DNA of 64,000 nucleotides from assembly GCF_030409505.1 (NCBI RefSeq), contig NZ_JAUFPZ010000002.1, positions 1,619,501 through 1,683,500 on the forward strand, in the 5' to 3' direction. The notes beneath the pieces were generated by a model. That model ran no database searches and was not told the DNA's origin. It was given only the letters and a program-made list of their open reading frames with translations. Made by a program: the position numbers and the translations under genes. Below are positions 24,434 through 33,535 of this stretch, piece by piece. Source of the stretch: Zunongwangia endophytica (GTDB lineage: Bacteria > Bacteroidota > Bacteroidia > Flavobacteriales > Flavobacteriaceae). The first letter of the stretch is position 1; each line of letters opens with the position of its first letter.

Positions 24434-25618
24434 ATGAAAAAATCACTATTAACCATAGGAATAGTTGCAATGTTGTTTGCGTGCGCCGAGGACGCAAAAA
24501 ATAAAGATAAGGCAGAAAACGAAAATTCAACCGATGCCCCTCAGCAAGAACAATCAAAAGTTCCAGATCCAATACCGGCTGAAACTAACGAAAACTACAC
24601 TACTCAGATGGTTGTAGATGGTATTCAAATTCCATGGGGAATGGATTTTCTACCAGACGGCAGTATGCTCATCTCCGATAAATCTGGCGAAATAATTCAT
24701 TTTAAAGATGGAAAAAAACAAAAACTTTCTAATGTTCCTGAAGTTTATATAAGAGGACAAGGCGGACTTCTAGATATAGCAGTTCATCCAGATTATGAAA
24801 ATAACGGATGGATTTACTTTACCTATGCTTCTCCTGAAGGAGAAGGTGAAGGAGGAAATACAGCACTGGGACGCGCAAAAATTGATGGCTCCAAACTTTC
24901 AGAGGTAGAAGTTTTATATAAAGCGGCTCCCAACACTACCAAAGGACAACATTTTGGATCTAGAATCACTTTCGACAAAAACGGTTATCTCTATTTTTCA
25001 GCAGGAGAACGTGGTGCTCGTGATGTTAATCCGCAGGATATTACCAGAGACAACGGTAAAGTATACCGACTTAATGATGACGGAAGCATTCCTAGTGATA
25101 ATCCTTTTGTAGGCCAGGAAAATGCGAAAGAGGCTATTTATTCTTATGGTCATAGGAATCCGCAAGGAATGCTCTTAAATCCTGAAACTGGCGAAATCTG
25201 GGTGCATGAGCATGGACCTCAAGGTGGGGATGAGATTAATATTGTAAAAGCAGCAGCAAATTATGGATGGCCAATTGTCACTTATGGCGAGAATTACGAT
25301 GGAACTCCAATCACCGAAGAACGCAGCAAACCAGAATTCGAAGATCCTATTTTCTATTGGTTGCCGTCTATCGCTCCAAGCGGATTTGAATATGTAACTT
25401 CTGATAAATACCCAGAGTTGAAAGGCAATCTACTAGCTGGTTCACTTAAATTTCAGTATTTAGAATTATTGGTTTTAGACGGAAAAAAAATTACTAAACG
25501 AGAAAAATTGGTCGAAAATGTAGGAAGATTAAGAGATGTTGTTGAAGGACCCGACGGAAATATCTATCTTGGCGTTGAAGGAAAAGGAATTTTGAAATTA
25601 GTAAAAAAATCAGAATAG
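24434..25618 (+). CDS. PQQ-dependent sugar dehydrogenase, lipoprotein
   Basis: A 394-residue soluble aldose sugar dehydrogenase-like protein (GSDH family, six-bladed propeller). The signal MKKSLLTIGIVAMLFAC ends in a lipobox with Cys17, so it is probably membrane-anchored. Family phrases include IPWGMDFLPDGSMLISDKSG near residue 65, GQGGLLDIAVHPDY near 110 with the His-Pro-Asp element, and GHRNPQGMLLNPETGEIWVH near 240, followed by EHGPQGGDEIN. The conserved His and Arg of the PQQ site fit. It probably oxidises sugars in the periplasm and passes electrons to the cytochrome c encoded 20 bases downstream. The sugar substrate cannot be read from sequence. Confidence 0.9.
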   Translation: MKKSLLTIGIVAMLFACAEDAKNKDKAENENSTDAPQQEQSKVPDPIPAETNENYTTQMVVDGIQIPWGMDFLPDGSMLISDKSGEIIHFKDGKKQKLSNVPEVYIRGQGGLLDIAVHPDYENNGWIYFTYASPEGEGEGGNTALGRAKIDGSKLSEVEVLYKAAPNTTKGQHFGSRITFDKNGYLYFSAGERGARDVNPQDITRDNGKVYRLNDDGSIPSDNPFVGQENAKEAIYSYGHRNPQGMLLNPETGEIWVHEHGPQGGDEINIVKAAANYGWPIVTYGENYDGTPITEERSKPEFEDPIFYWLPSIAPSGFEYVTSDKYPELKGNLLAGSLKFQYLELLVLDGKKITKREKLVENVGRLRDVVEGPDGNIYLGVEGKGILKLVKKSE

Positions 25619-25638
25619 AATATTACAAACCAAAGACC

Positions 25639-26109
25639 ATGAAAAAGTTATTAAGTATTGCTATTATTTTGGGAGCGATGGCATGCAAATCAGATAAAAA
25701 GCAAGATGCTAAAGAAGAAGAGGAAGAACCTTACACTATTCCCGCAGATAATGCTTCCGCAGCAAAAACTCCGCTAGACGAAAGTATTGCCAGAGGCAAG
25801 AAAGTATATTCCCAACTCTGTGTAACGTGTCATCTGCCTACCGGTAAAGGAATTCCAGGTACTTATCCTCCACTTGATGGTTCTAATTGGTTAACTGAAA
25901 AACGTACTGAAAGTATTAGAGGCGTAAAATATGGTATGCAGGGACCAATCACTGTTAATGGTAAAGATTACGATAATGTAATGACACCAATGGGTCTAAA
26001 CAATCAAGAAGTTGCAGATGCACTAAACTACGCAATGAACTCTTGGAGTAACAATATTGACGATATGGTAACCGAAGAAGAAGTTGCCGCAGTAGAAAAA
26101 GCAGAATAA
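25639..26109 (+). CDS. c-type cytochrome lipoprotein
   Basis: A 156-residue monohaem cytochrome c. The lipoprotein signal MKKLLSIAIILGAMAC ends in Cys16, and an acidic linker follows. The haem motif CVTCH is near residue 60 in VYSQLCVTCHLPTGKGIPG, and the distal Met is likely in MTPMGLNNQEVADALNY near 118. It lies 20 bases after the sugar dehydrogenase gene and should be its electron acceptor at the membrane, linking sugar oxidation to the respiratory chain. A strong hairpin ends the unit 13 bases after the stop codon. Confidence 0.92.
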   Translation: MKKLLSIAIILGAMACKSDKKQDAKEEEEEPYTIPADNASAAKTPLDESIARGKKVYSQLCVTCHLPTGKGIPGTYPPLDGSNWLTEKRTESIRGVKYGMQGPITVNGKDYDNVMTPMGLNNQEVADALNYAMNSWSNNIDDMVTEEEVAAVEKAE

Positions 26110-26121
26110 CATTTATTTTTT

Positions 26122-26145
26122 GGGGCAAATAATTAAATTTGCCCC
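26122..26145 (+). terminator. hairpin terminator after the cytochrome gene
   Basis: GGGGCAAAT (26122-26130) pairs perfectly with ATTTGCCCC (26137-26145) around the loop AATTAA, followed by AAATTTT. It lies 12 bases upstream of the uridine kinase start, so udk is either read through or has its own start within this short gap. Confidence 0.7.
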
Positions 26146-26157
26146 AAATTTTGATAG

Positions 26158-26766
26158 ATGCTTATAATTGGGATTACCGGAGGTACAGGTAGTGGTAAAA
26201 CTACCGTTGTAAATCAAATCATTGAAGAATTAAAAAATGAAGAAGTAGATGTGATATCTCAGGATTCCTATTACATGGATACTACACATCTTAGCTTCGA
26301 AGAACGAAAAAAGATCAATTTTGACCATCCAAAATCTATAGACTTCGATTTATTGGTCTCTCATCTTAAAGATTTAAAAGCAGGAAAAAATATTCAGCAA
26401 CCTGTTTATTCCTTTAGAGACCATAATAGGACTGGCGAATTTGTTGAAGTTCATCCCCGTAAAGTTGTTATTGTAGAAGGAATTCTAATTCTTGCCCATC
26501 CTGATATTCGAGACATGTTCGACATCAAAATTTATGTTCATGCCGATAGTGACGAACGCCTAATTAGACGTTTAAAACGTGATATTGCAGATCGTGGTCG
26601 CGATCTAGACGAAGTGTTATGGCGTTACCAAACCACGCTTAAGCCTATGCACAACCAGTTTATAGAACCAACAAAAGAATTTGCAGATATCATTATTCCT
26701 ACAAATCGCTACAACACAGTAGCTGTTGATATCGTTCAAACAATTATCAAAGATCGCTTGTCCTAA
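26158..26766 (+). CDS. udk: uridine kinase
   Basis: A 202-residue cytoplasmic kinase of the PRK/uridine kinase family that phosphorylates uridine and cytidine with ATP or GTP in pyrimidine salvage. The P-loop GGTGSGKTT is at residues 8-16. Next come SQDSYYMDTTHLSFEERKKI near 34-53, NFDHPKSIDFDLL near 54-66 (typical of Udk) and VVIVEGILIL near 103. The late segment ERLIRRLKRDIADRGRDLDE holds the lid arginines. It heads a plus-strand run with the DivIC-like gene and the mutase genes; the pyrimidine and cell-division genes seem only loosely related. Confidence 0.96.
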   Translation: MLIIGITGGTGSGKTTVVNQIIEELKNEEVDVISQDSYYMDTTHLSFEERKKINFDHPKSIDFDLLVSHLKDLKAGKNIQQPVYSFRDHNRTGEFVEVHPRKVVIVEGILILAHPDIRDMFDIKIYVHADSDERLIRRLKRDIADRGRDLDEVLWRYQTTLKPMHNQFIEPTKEFADIIIPTNRYNTVAVDIVQTIIKDRLS

Positions 26767-26784
26767 TTTTGTATATTTAAACCA

Positions 26785-27099
26785 ATGAAATTAAAAGAAC
26801 TTCGCAAAAAAAGGTGGTTTAAAATACTTAGCAATAAGTATATCCTACTAGGACTCATTTTTGCCATTTGGATGTTCTTTTTAGATAGTAATTCCTGGTT
26901 TGTTCATCACGAATTAGATCAGGAAGTTAACGAGCTTAAAGAAAATAAGGAATATTATCAAAAGGAAATTTCACGGGACAAAGCTATTATTGGCACTTTG
27001 GGAGACTCGATCGAACTAGAGAAATTTGCCCGCCAAAAATATTACATGAAACGTCCAAACGAAGACATTTATATTATCGAATACGATACTATAGATTAA
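26785..27099 (+). CDS. FtsB/DivIC-type septum formation initiator
   Basis: A 104-residue single-span protein. The basic N-terminus (MKLKELRKKRWFKILSNKY) is cytoplasmic. A membrane segment lies near residues 20-40 (ILLGLIFAIWMFFLDSNSW), followed by a coiled-coil region (ELDQEVNELKENKEYYQKEI) and the conserved tail LEKFARQKYYMKRPNEDIYI, the DivIC/FtsB signature. FtsB-type proteins link early and late divisome components. The gene lies 18 bases after udk and 42 before the small mutase subunit, the order often seen in flavobacteria. Confidence 0.9.
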   Translation: MKLKELRKKRWFKILSNKYILLGLIFAIWMFFLDSNSWFVHHELDQEVNELKENKEYYQKEISRDKAIIGTLGDSIELEKFARQKYYMKRPNEDIYIIEYDTID

Positions 27100-27141
27100 A
27101 ATTGGGCATTTTCCACTTGTTTTCTAAAAACCACATCTCTT

Positions 27142-28542
27142 ATGAAGCAGTCATTATTTCAGGATTTTGATGAAGTTTCTGCAAAGCAATGGAAACAAAA
27201 AATTCAGTTTGAGCTAGAAGGTTCAGATTATCAAAGTTTGATATATCATTCTTTAGATGGCATCGATGTAAAGCCTTTTTACCATCAAGATGATAAAATT
27301 AAAAGCTTAGAAATAAATTCAAAGCAAGATTGGTCTATTTGTGACCAGATTTATGTAGTTTCTGAAGAAAAAAGCAATCATCGCGCCCTCAAATTAATAC
27401 AAAAAGGTGCAGAAAGTTTATGGTTTATAATCGCTTCGGAAGAAACCAATTTTGAAAAACTATTCAAAAACTTCAATTTTGAAGTTACTCCTATTTACCT
27501 GAAATTCAACTTTTTTTCAGCAGAAAATCTACAACGTTTAAGTACATTTTTTAAGAATAAGAAAGCGAAAATTTATCTACAAATCGATATTATTGGAAAT
27601 TTGGCGAGATCGGGAAACTGGTTTCATAACCTAAGAACTGATCATGCGATTTTAGATAAAATACTTCAGAATTCTTCAAATTTTAATTCTGTTATTTCAG
27701 TAGATACTTCACTTTATCAAAATGCTGGCGCTACAATTCCGCAACAATTGGCTTATGCCCTAGCCCATGCAAATGAATATCTACATCATATTAACGAAGC
27801 TAATTTTCTTTCCGCAGAAGCAAAGAAAAAAATAAAGCTTCAGTTTTTAGTCGCCAGTGGTTCGAATTACTTTTTCGAAATTGCTAAAATACGAGCCTTA
27901 AGATGGTTGTTTGCTAGTTTGGCGAATTCTTATGGTTTCAACAAAGACATTTTTATTCTGGCGCAGCCTTCAAAACGAAACAAAACACTTTACGATTACA
28001 ATGTAAATCTATTGCGTACCACAACTGAAAGTATGAGTGCAGTTTTAGGTGGTGCAGATGCAATTTTTAATATGCCTTACGACGCTGTGTATCATAAAAA
28101 TAATGAGTTTGGTAATCGAATTGCACGAAATCAGCTCTTAATTATGAAACACGAAGCACATCTAAACAAAGTAAAAAATGCTGCTGAAGGTGCATATTAC
28201 ATCGAAAATCTTACTGAAAAGTTTGCTGAAAAAGCTTTAGCCATTTTTAAAGATATTGAAAACGGAGGCGGATTTTTAAAACAACTGAAGGAAAGTATTA
28301 TTCAGAAAAAAATAAAGGAATCTGCGGAAAAAGAGCAGGCGAAATTCGATACAAAAGAGCTCATTTTAATCGGCACCAATAAATATCAAAATACCGAAGA
28401 TAAAATGCAATATGAGATCCAGCTTTATCCTTTTCTGAAAAAGAATCCGCGTAAAACCTTAATCGAACCTATTTTAGAACGTCGCTTAAGTGAGAAGTTA
28501 GAACAAGAACGATTGGAAAAAGAAACTACTGTAAATGCATAA
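27142..28542 (+). CDS. mutA: methylmalonyl-CoA mutase small subunit
   Basis: A 466-residue protein homologous to the (beta/alpha)8 substrate domain of methylmalonyl-CoA mutase but without a cobalamin-binding C-terminal domain. It starts [20 protein letters not shown], typical for the small subunit. The segment [20 protein letters not shown] near 195 aligns with the substrate-loop region, and [19 protein letters not shown] near 350 is the shared mutase signature. It pairs with the large subunit encoded two bases downstream to convert succinyl-CoA and methylmalonyl-CoA. The small subunit is structural in known enzymes. Confidence 0.93.
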   Translation: MKQSLFQDFDEVSAKQWKQKIQFELEGSDYQSLIYHSLDGIDVKPFYHQDDKIKSLEINSKQDWSICDQIYVVSEEKSNHRALKLIQKGAESLWFIIASEETNFEKLFKNFNFEVTPIYLKFNFFSAENLQRLSTFFKNKKAKIYLQIDIIGNLARSGNWFHNLRTDHAILDKILQNSSNFNSVISVDTSLYQNAGATIPQQLAYALAHANEYLHHINEANFLSAEAKKKIKLQFLVASGSNYFFEIAKIRALRWLFASLANSYGFNKDIFILAQPSKRNKTLYDYNVNLLRTTTESMSAVLGGADAIFNMPYDAVYHKNNEFGNRIARNQLLIMKHEAHLNKVKNAAEGAYYIENLTEKFAEKALAIFKDIENGGGFLKQLKESIIQKKIKESAEKEQAKFDTKELILIGTNKYQNTEDKMQYEIQLYPFLKKNPRKTLIEPILERRLSEKLEQERLEKETTVNA

Positions 28543-28544
28543 TT

Positions 28545-30680
28545 ATGGGAAGAAAAGATCTAGCCAATTTACAGTTAATCGATAAAAAATTAGATTCCAA
28601 ATCTGCAGTTTCTAGTTATGAAACTCCGGAAGAAATAAATCTAAAATCGATATATTCTGAAAAGGATATAGAAAACTTCGAACATCTAAATTTTGTTGCC
28701 GGAACATCGCCTTATTTACGTGGTCCTTACAGTACAATGTACGTGCAACGACCTTGGACAATTAGGCAATATGCTGGCTTTTCTACTGCTGAAGAGAGTA
28801 ACGCTTTTTATCGCAGAAATTTAGAAGCAGGGCAAAAAGGACTTTCGGTAGCTTTCGATCTAGCCACGCATCGTGGTTACGATAGTGATCATGAACGTGT
28901 CGTTGGGGATGTGGGAAAAGCCGGAGTCGCTATTGATTCGGTTGAAGATATGAAAACGCTTTTCGATCAAATTCCACTCGATAAAATGTCAGTTTCTATG
29001 ACGATGAATGGCGCCGTACTGCCAATTCTCGCATTCTATATCGTTGCGGCAGAAGAACAAGGAGTTGCTCCAAACCAGCTTTCAGGAACCATTCAAAATG
29101 ATATTCTAAAAGAGTTTATGGTTAGAAATACATATATCTACCCTCCTACTCCTTCGATGAAGATCATTGCAGATATATTTGAATATTCGTCCAAGAATAT
29201 GCCCAAATTCAACAGCATTAGTATTTCTGGATACCACATGCAAGAAGCGGGTGCGACTAGCGATATTGAACTTGCTTACACCCTTGCTGACGGACTAGAA
29301 TATATTAGAAAAGGACTTGAAGCCGGGATGGATATCGATAGCTTTGCTCCTCGCCTATCCTTCTTTTGGGCTATTGGCATGAATCATTTTATGGAAATTG
29401 CCAAAATGCGTGCTGCCAGAATGCTTTGGGCTAAGTTGGTAAAACAATTTAATCCTAAAAATCCTAAAAGCTTATCATTAAGGACGCATTGCCAAACCAG
29501 TGGATGGAGTTTAACCGAGCAAGATCCTTTCAATAATGTAGCTCGAACTTCTATCGAAGCCTCGGCTGCGGCCTTCGGCGGAACGCAAAGTTTACACACC
29601 AATGCTTTAGATGAAGCCATTGCATTGCCTACAGATTTTTCAGCAAGAATCGCTAGAAACACACAATTACATCTTCAGCAGGAAACCTATATCACCAAAA
29701 CAGTCGATCCCTGGGCCGGTAGTTATTACGTAGAAAGCTTAACAAATGATATTGCTGAAAAAGCCTGGAAACTTATTGAAGAAGTTGAGGATTTAGGTGG
29801 AATGACAAAAGCTATTGAAGCCGGAATTCCGAAAATGCGTATTGAAGAAGCTGCCGCCAGAAAACAAGCCCGAATTGATAATGAAACCGATATAATTGTT
29901 GGTACCAACAAATATCGTTTAAAGAAGGAAGATCCGTTAGTAACGCTTGAAGTTGATAATCAAACGGTACGAAATCAACAAATAGCGCGCTTAGAAAAAC
30001 TTAAAGCTGAAAGAGACCAAGCTGAAGTTACAAAAACCCTTGAAGATCTTACAAGATCAGCTAAATCTGGACAAGGAAATTTATTAACATTAGCAGTTGA
30101 AGCGGCCAGAAAACGAGCCACATTAGGCGAAATAAGCGATGCTTTAGAAGAAGCTTTTGGAAGATATAAAGCCAAAATACAGTCGTTTAGTGGTGTTTAT
30201 TCTAAAGAAATGAAAAACAACGAAACTTTTAAAAAAGCCAGAGAACTCGCTGATAAATTCGCTGAACAAGATGGGCGGCGCCCCAGAATTATGATTGCAA
30301 AAATGGGACAAGATGGTCACGATCGTGGCGCAAAAGTAGTGGCTACGGCTTATGCTGATGTAGGATTTGATGTTGATATTGGTCCGCTTTTCCAAACACC
30401 TAAAGAAGCTGCAAAGCAGGCTGTAGAAAACGATGTGCATATTTTAGGCGTTTCATCTTTAGCCGCAGGACATAAAACTTTAGTTCCGCAGGTTTTAGAA
30501 GAACTCAAAAAACTGGATCGTGAAGACATTATGGTTATCGTTGGTGGTGTAATCCCTTCTCAGGATTATCAATATTTATTTGATGCGGGTGCAGTTGCTG
30601 TTTTTGGCCCGGGAACTAAAATTAGTGAGGCTGCCATACAATTATTGGAAATTTTAACCGATGATGAGGAAGCCAATTAA
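28545..30680 (+). CDS. mutB: methylmalonyl-CoA mutase large (catalytic) subunit
   Basis: A 711-residue adenosylcobalamin enzyme that interconverts L-methylmalonyl-CoA and succinyl-CoA. The front half is the TIM barrel ([20 protein letters not shown] near residue 58, [20 protein letters not shown] near 100, [20 protein letters not shown] near 230). Residues 575-711 form the B12-binding domain with the base-off motif DGHDRG ([14 protein letters not shown]) near 595 and [10 protein letters not shown] further on. The gene follows mutA by two bases, so the subunits are made together. No B12 riboswitch is present in the 42-base leader of mutA. Confidence 0.98.
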   Translation: MGRKDLANLQLIDKKLDSKSAVSSYETPEEINLKSIYSEKDIENFEHLNFVAGTSPYLRGPYSTMYVQRPWTIRQYAGFSTAEESNAFYRRNLEAGQKGLSVAFDLATHRGYDSDHERVVGDVGKAGVAIDSVEDMKTLFDQIPLDKMSVSMTMNGAVLPILAFYIVAAEEQGVAPNQLSGTIQNDILKEFMVRNTYIYPPTPSMKIIADIFEYSSKNMPKFNSISISGYHMQEAGATSDIELAYTLADGLEYIRKGLEAGMDIDSFAPRLSFFWAIGMNHFMEIAKMRAARMLWAKLVKQFNPKNPKSLSLRTHCQTSGWSLTEQDPFNNVARTSIEASAAAFGGTQSLHTNALDEAIALPTDFSARIARNTQLHLQQETYITKTVDPWAGSYYVESLTNDIAEKAWKLIEEVEDLGGMTKAIEAGIPKMRIEEAAARKQARIDNETDIIVGTNKYRLKKEDPLVTLEVDNQTVRNQQIARLEKLKAERDQAEVTKTLEDLTRSAKSGQGNLLTLAVEAARKRATLGEISDALEEAFGRYKAKIQSFSGVYSKEMKNNETFKKARELADKFAEQDGRRPRIMIAKMGQDGHDRGAKVVATAYADVGFDVDIGPLFQTPKEAAKQAVENDVHILGVSSLAAGHKTLVPQVLEELKKLDREDIMVIVGGVIPSQDYQYLFDAGAVAVFGPGTKISEAAIQLLEILTDDEEAN

Positions 30681-30763
30681 TTTTTAGTTAAAGATTTACA
30701 TTTCAGTAAATTATTATCTGATATTCGCTCAAAATTTTAAGCTGATAATTAGGCTGATTTACT

Positions 30764-31813
30764 ATGAAAACATTTTCTTGTTCTGCTTGCGATAACCTCG
30801 TTTTTTTCGAAAATGAAACCTGCGAATTTTGTGGTAATAAACTTGGCTATTGGTCTGCCGAGGAAGTTATGCTTTCAGTTGAAGAGGAATTTAGATTTAA
30901 TTCTAAAAAACTTCAATATTGTAGAAATCACAAATTTGAAGCCTGTAACTGGCTAATCGACGATTCCGCAGAAGATTCTTTATGTGAATCTTGCCAGCTT
31001 AACGATGTTATACCTAATCTCGATAATCCAAAAAGATTACTGGAATGGCAAAAAGTAGAATTTGCGAAACATCGCCTAATCTACAGCTTAAAAAGATTAG
31101 GTCTACCCTTCTCTTTCAATCTTGAAAATGGTGAAAAATTACAACTTCAGTTTAAATTTTTAGCGCCAGATATAGAAGCTAAGAACGGAAGAAAACTGCT
31201 TACCGGTCACTTAAGCGGACTTATCACATTAAATGTAGATGAAGCCGATGACGCTAAGCGCGAAGCTATGCGTATGCAAATGGGCGAAAAAATGCGAACT
31301 CTTTTAGGTCATTTTAGACATGAGATTGGCCACTTTTATTGGGAAGCTATTGTCTTAAACGATGCTAAAATCCTTAATGAATTCCGTGAAATTTTTGGTG
31401 ATGATCAAAAAGATTACGGCGAAGCACTAAATAAGTATTATGAAAATGGTCCTAAAACCAATTGGAAGCAATTTCATATCACCAAATATGCTTCGGCACA
31501 TGCGTGGGAAGATTGGGCTGAAACCTGGGCTCATTATTTTCATATTATGGATACCTTAGAAACCGCCTATTATTACGGGTTAGAAATTCAGCATCCGGTA
31601 GTTTCCAGTACTCCAGAGATGAGTATTCGACTTGATCCATACTCACAAAAGGATTTTGATAAAATTATAGATTATTACATCTCTCTTACGCTCGCTTTAA
31701 ATTCTCTAAATCGCGGAATGGGACTTTCAGATATATATCCTTTTATTTTGAGCAAAATTGTGATTAAAAAATTAAAGTTTATCCATAACCTCATCAGAAA
31801 TTTTAAGGCATAG
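30764..31813 (+). CDS. putative zinc-binding metallopeptidase (DUF2248-like)
   Basis: A 349-residue cytosolic protein. Residues 1-85 hold Cys pairs (CSACDNLVFFENETCEFCG, later CRNHKFEACNWL and CESCQLND), forming zinc-ribbon-like elements. The metal-binding catalytic motif HEIGHFYW lies near residue 187 (GHFRHEIGHFYW). EDWAETWAHYFHIMDTLETA near 248 supplies a further Glu and His. This is the pattern of the putative zinc-binding metallopeptidase family (DUF2248, related to RNA-polymerase-associated or SprT-like zincins), whose substrates are unknown. It lies 83 bases after the mutase genes; no functional link is evident. Confidence 0.85.
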   Translation: MKTFSCSACDNLVFFENETCEFCGNKLGYWSAEEVMLSVEEEFRFNSKKLQYCRNHKFEACNWLIDDSAEDSLCESCQLNDVIPNLDNPKRLLEWQKVEFAKHRLIYSLKRLGLPFSFNLENGEKLQLQFKFLAPDIEAKNGRKLLTGHLSGLITLNVDEADDAKREAMRMQMGEKMRTLLGHFRHEIGHFYWEAIVLNDAKILNEFREIFGDDQKDYGEALNKYYENGPKTNWKQFHITKYASAHAWEDWAETWAHYFHIMDTLETAYYYGLEIQHPVVSSTPEMSIRLDPYSQKDFDKIIDYYISLTLALNSLNRGMGLSDIYPFILSKIVIKKLKFIHNLIRNFKA

Positions 31814-31845
31814 ATAAAATTTAGAATTTTAACTTTTTTCAGGAA

Positions 31846-32664
31846 TTAAAAATCTTCCTTAAAAGTATCTATTCTGAAGTTACCAAATAATACGCTTGCA
31901 CCACTATCACTTCGCAATGGACTACTTATAAAGAAATGCTTAAATTTTTGTCCTCTAAAAAGGTCTGTGTCGGCAATTTTGGTCTCATCTAAATATATCT
32001 TTACGCGATCGCCATCTACAGCAATAGCAACATGCATTTTTTGGTTGGCGTAAATTCCTAAATCAAAGCCTCCGGTTCTATATAAATCGCGTACTCTACT
32101 AGAAACTACAAAATCTTTGCTATTCATATATTCCAATCCGGCATGCCAAATGTTGCTACTAGAAATCCATCTAGATAAACTATTATCTTTAGTAAATCCG
32201 AAAAATAATGATGAAAGATCGTTTACTTTGTCGGCTGCGATTATTAAATCGAACTCTACTGTAAAGCGATCTGGATAAGCTATGTTTTGTTTTAATTTGT
32301 AACTGGTACGCTCGCTCATATTTAACCATTTACCAGAAAATCTACTTATTTTCACAATAGAACCCGATCCTGTGGATTTCCATTGGTTTGGCATCGAGCC
32401 GTTAGCCATACGATCAAAATTAGTAGCATAAACCAAGGAATCTCCGGCAGTAAACTCACCATTATCTTCTATTTGTATTCGATTAGAACCCGAAGACTTA
32501 TCTGCTTTTTCGGTTTTAGAATTCTTATTCAGCTGTTTGTCAACCGCTTTTTCAGCTTCATCCTCAATTTTGCTTTTGATTTTATCGAAAATTTGTGCTT
32601 CAGAAGAAGGTGCACTCAACAACATTAAAATAGTAACTATTAAAAAGCTATAGATAGATTTCAT
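31846..32664 (-). CDS. secreted LamG-like protein of unknown function
   Basis: A 272-residue exported protein. The signal peptide MKSIYSFLIVTILMLLS...SEAQ is clear. A charged helical stretch (KIKSKIEDEAEKAVDKQLNK) follows, then from about residue 75 a beta-sandwich-like domain (VYATNFDRMANGSMPNQWKS, YPDRFTVEFDLIIAADKVND, MHVAIAVDGDRVKIYLDETK) that looks like a concanavalin/LamG fold. In other Bacteroidota this layout precedes an OmpA peptidoglycan-binding domain; here the protein ends after the sandwich. It lies alone, convergent with the metallopeptidase gene and upstream of a LytTR system. No enzyme motif is seen. Confidence 0.65.
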   Translation of the reverse strand: MKSIYSFLIVTILMLLSAPSSEAQIFDKIKSKIEDEAEKAVDKQLNKNSKTEKADKSSGSNRIQIEDNGEFTAGDSLVYATNFDRMANGSMPNQWKSTGSGSIVKISRFSGKWLNMSERTSYKLKQNIAYPDRFTVEFDLIIAADKVNDLSSLFFGFTKDNSLSRWISSSNIWHAGLEYMNSKDFVVSSRVRDLYRTGGFDLGIYANQKMHVAIAVDGDRVKIYLDETKIADTDLFRGQKFKHFFISSPLRSDSGASVLFGNFRIDTFKEDF

Positions 32665-32781
32665 ATCAATTTTATTGGTTCTTTTAGAACTACAAAATTA
32701 ATTGGTCCTTGATCGTATAGGTAGATTTAACAGCTCTTTTTAGTAATAGCCACAGCTGGTTTAGTATTTGGATAAGCTGAT

Positions 32782-33525
32782 TTAGAATTTGCTGAAATAT
32801 TCAAGTAAGTCTGCTCTTTTTGCGACAGATACCGGTATTTTTTCTTCGGAAGTAAGAATCAGATTATTTGTTTTCTTCTGAAATTTACTGATGAAATTAG
32901 TATTTACTAAATGGGATTGGTGCACACGTATAAAATCCGAAACCAATAATTGATCTTCGATTTTCTTTAAAGATTGCGAAACTAAAATAGACTCTGCCGA
33001 CGCACGATAAATAGTGGTGTAATTATTATGTGCTTCAGCACGAATAATATCGGTAATATCGACCACAAAAATATCTTCTTGTGTTTTTAGAACTATTTTA
33101 CGTTTTTGTGGTTCTTGCTGATTATACAACAAGGTTTCTAGTTTTAGTTTATAGGTATCTTCTTTACAACGCTGCAAAACCTTCTGAATACTCGAGATTA
33201 ATTGGTTTGGTGTAAAAGGCTTTAAAATAAAATCTAACGCACTAAACTGAAAAGCTTCTACAGCATATTTAGAGAAAGCAGTAATAAAAACTACTTTAAA
33301 AGAATGAGTGTTTCGAGTATAGATTTCTTTTAGAAAGTCTATAGAATTCCCATCTGGAAGATTTACATCGAGTAGCAAAATTTCAGGTTGAATTTCCTTA
33401 AACTTTTCAGCAGCTAATTTTAAATTTTCAGCTTTTGAAAGCTCTAATTCAGGAAAATTATCACTTAAGATTTTTTCCATCATTAATGCAGAGGCAACTT
33501 CATCTTCAACTATAAGCGTTTTCAT
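32782..33525 (-). CDS. LytTR-family response regulator
   Basis: A 247-residue response regulator. The receiver domain occupies 1-120 with acidic residues near 7-8 (VEDE), the phosphoacceptor Asp near 53 in EILLLDVNLPDGNS, and Lys near 101 in DFILKPFTP. The LytTR DNA-binding domain covers about 145-247 (RKIVLKTQEDIFVVDITDII, then RVHQSHLVNTNFIS). It is encoded 10 bases after a TPR-containing histidine kinase and should be its partner. Targets are unknown, and the motif at 3091 and 7937 was not seen near this pair. Confidence 0.94.
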   Translation of the reverse strand: MKTLIVEDEVASALMMEKILSDNFPELELSKAENLKLAAEKFKEIQPEILLLDVNLPDGNSIDFLKEIYTRNTHSFKVVFITAFSKYAVEAFQFSALDFILKPFTPNQLISSIQKVLQRCKEDTYKLKLETLLYNQQEPQKRKIVLKTQEDIFVVDITDIIRAEAHNNYTTIYRASAESILVSQSLKKIEDQLLVSDFIRVHQSHLVNTNFISKFQKKTNNLILTSEEKIPVSVAKRADLLEYFSKF

Positions 33526-33535
33526 TTGTTATGTT

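Noticed and set aside
27100..27141. Cobalamin riboswitch before the mutase genes
   Set aside because: Only 42 bases separate the DivIC-like gene from mutA, far too short for a B12 riboswitch.
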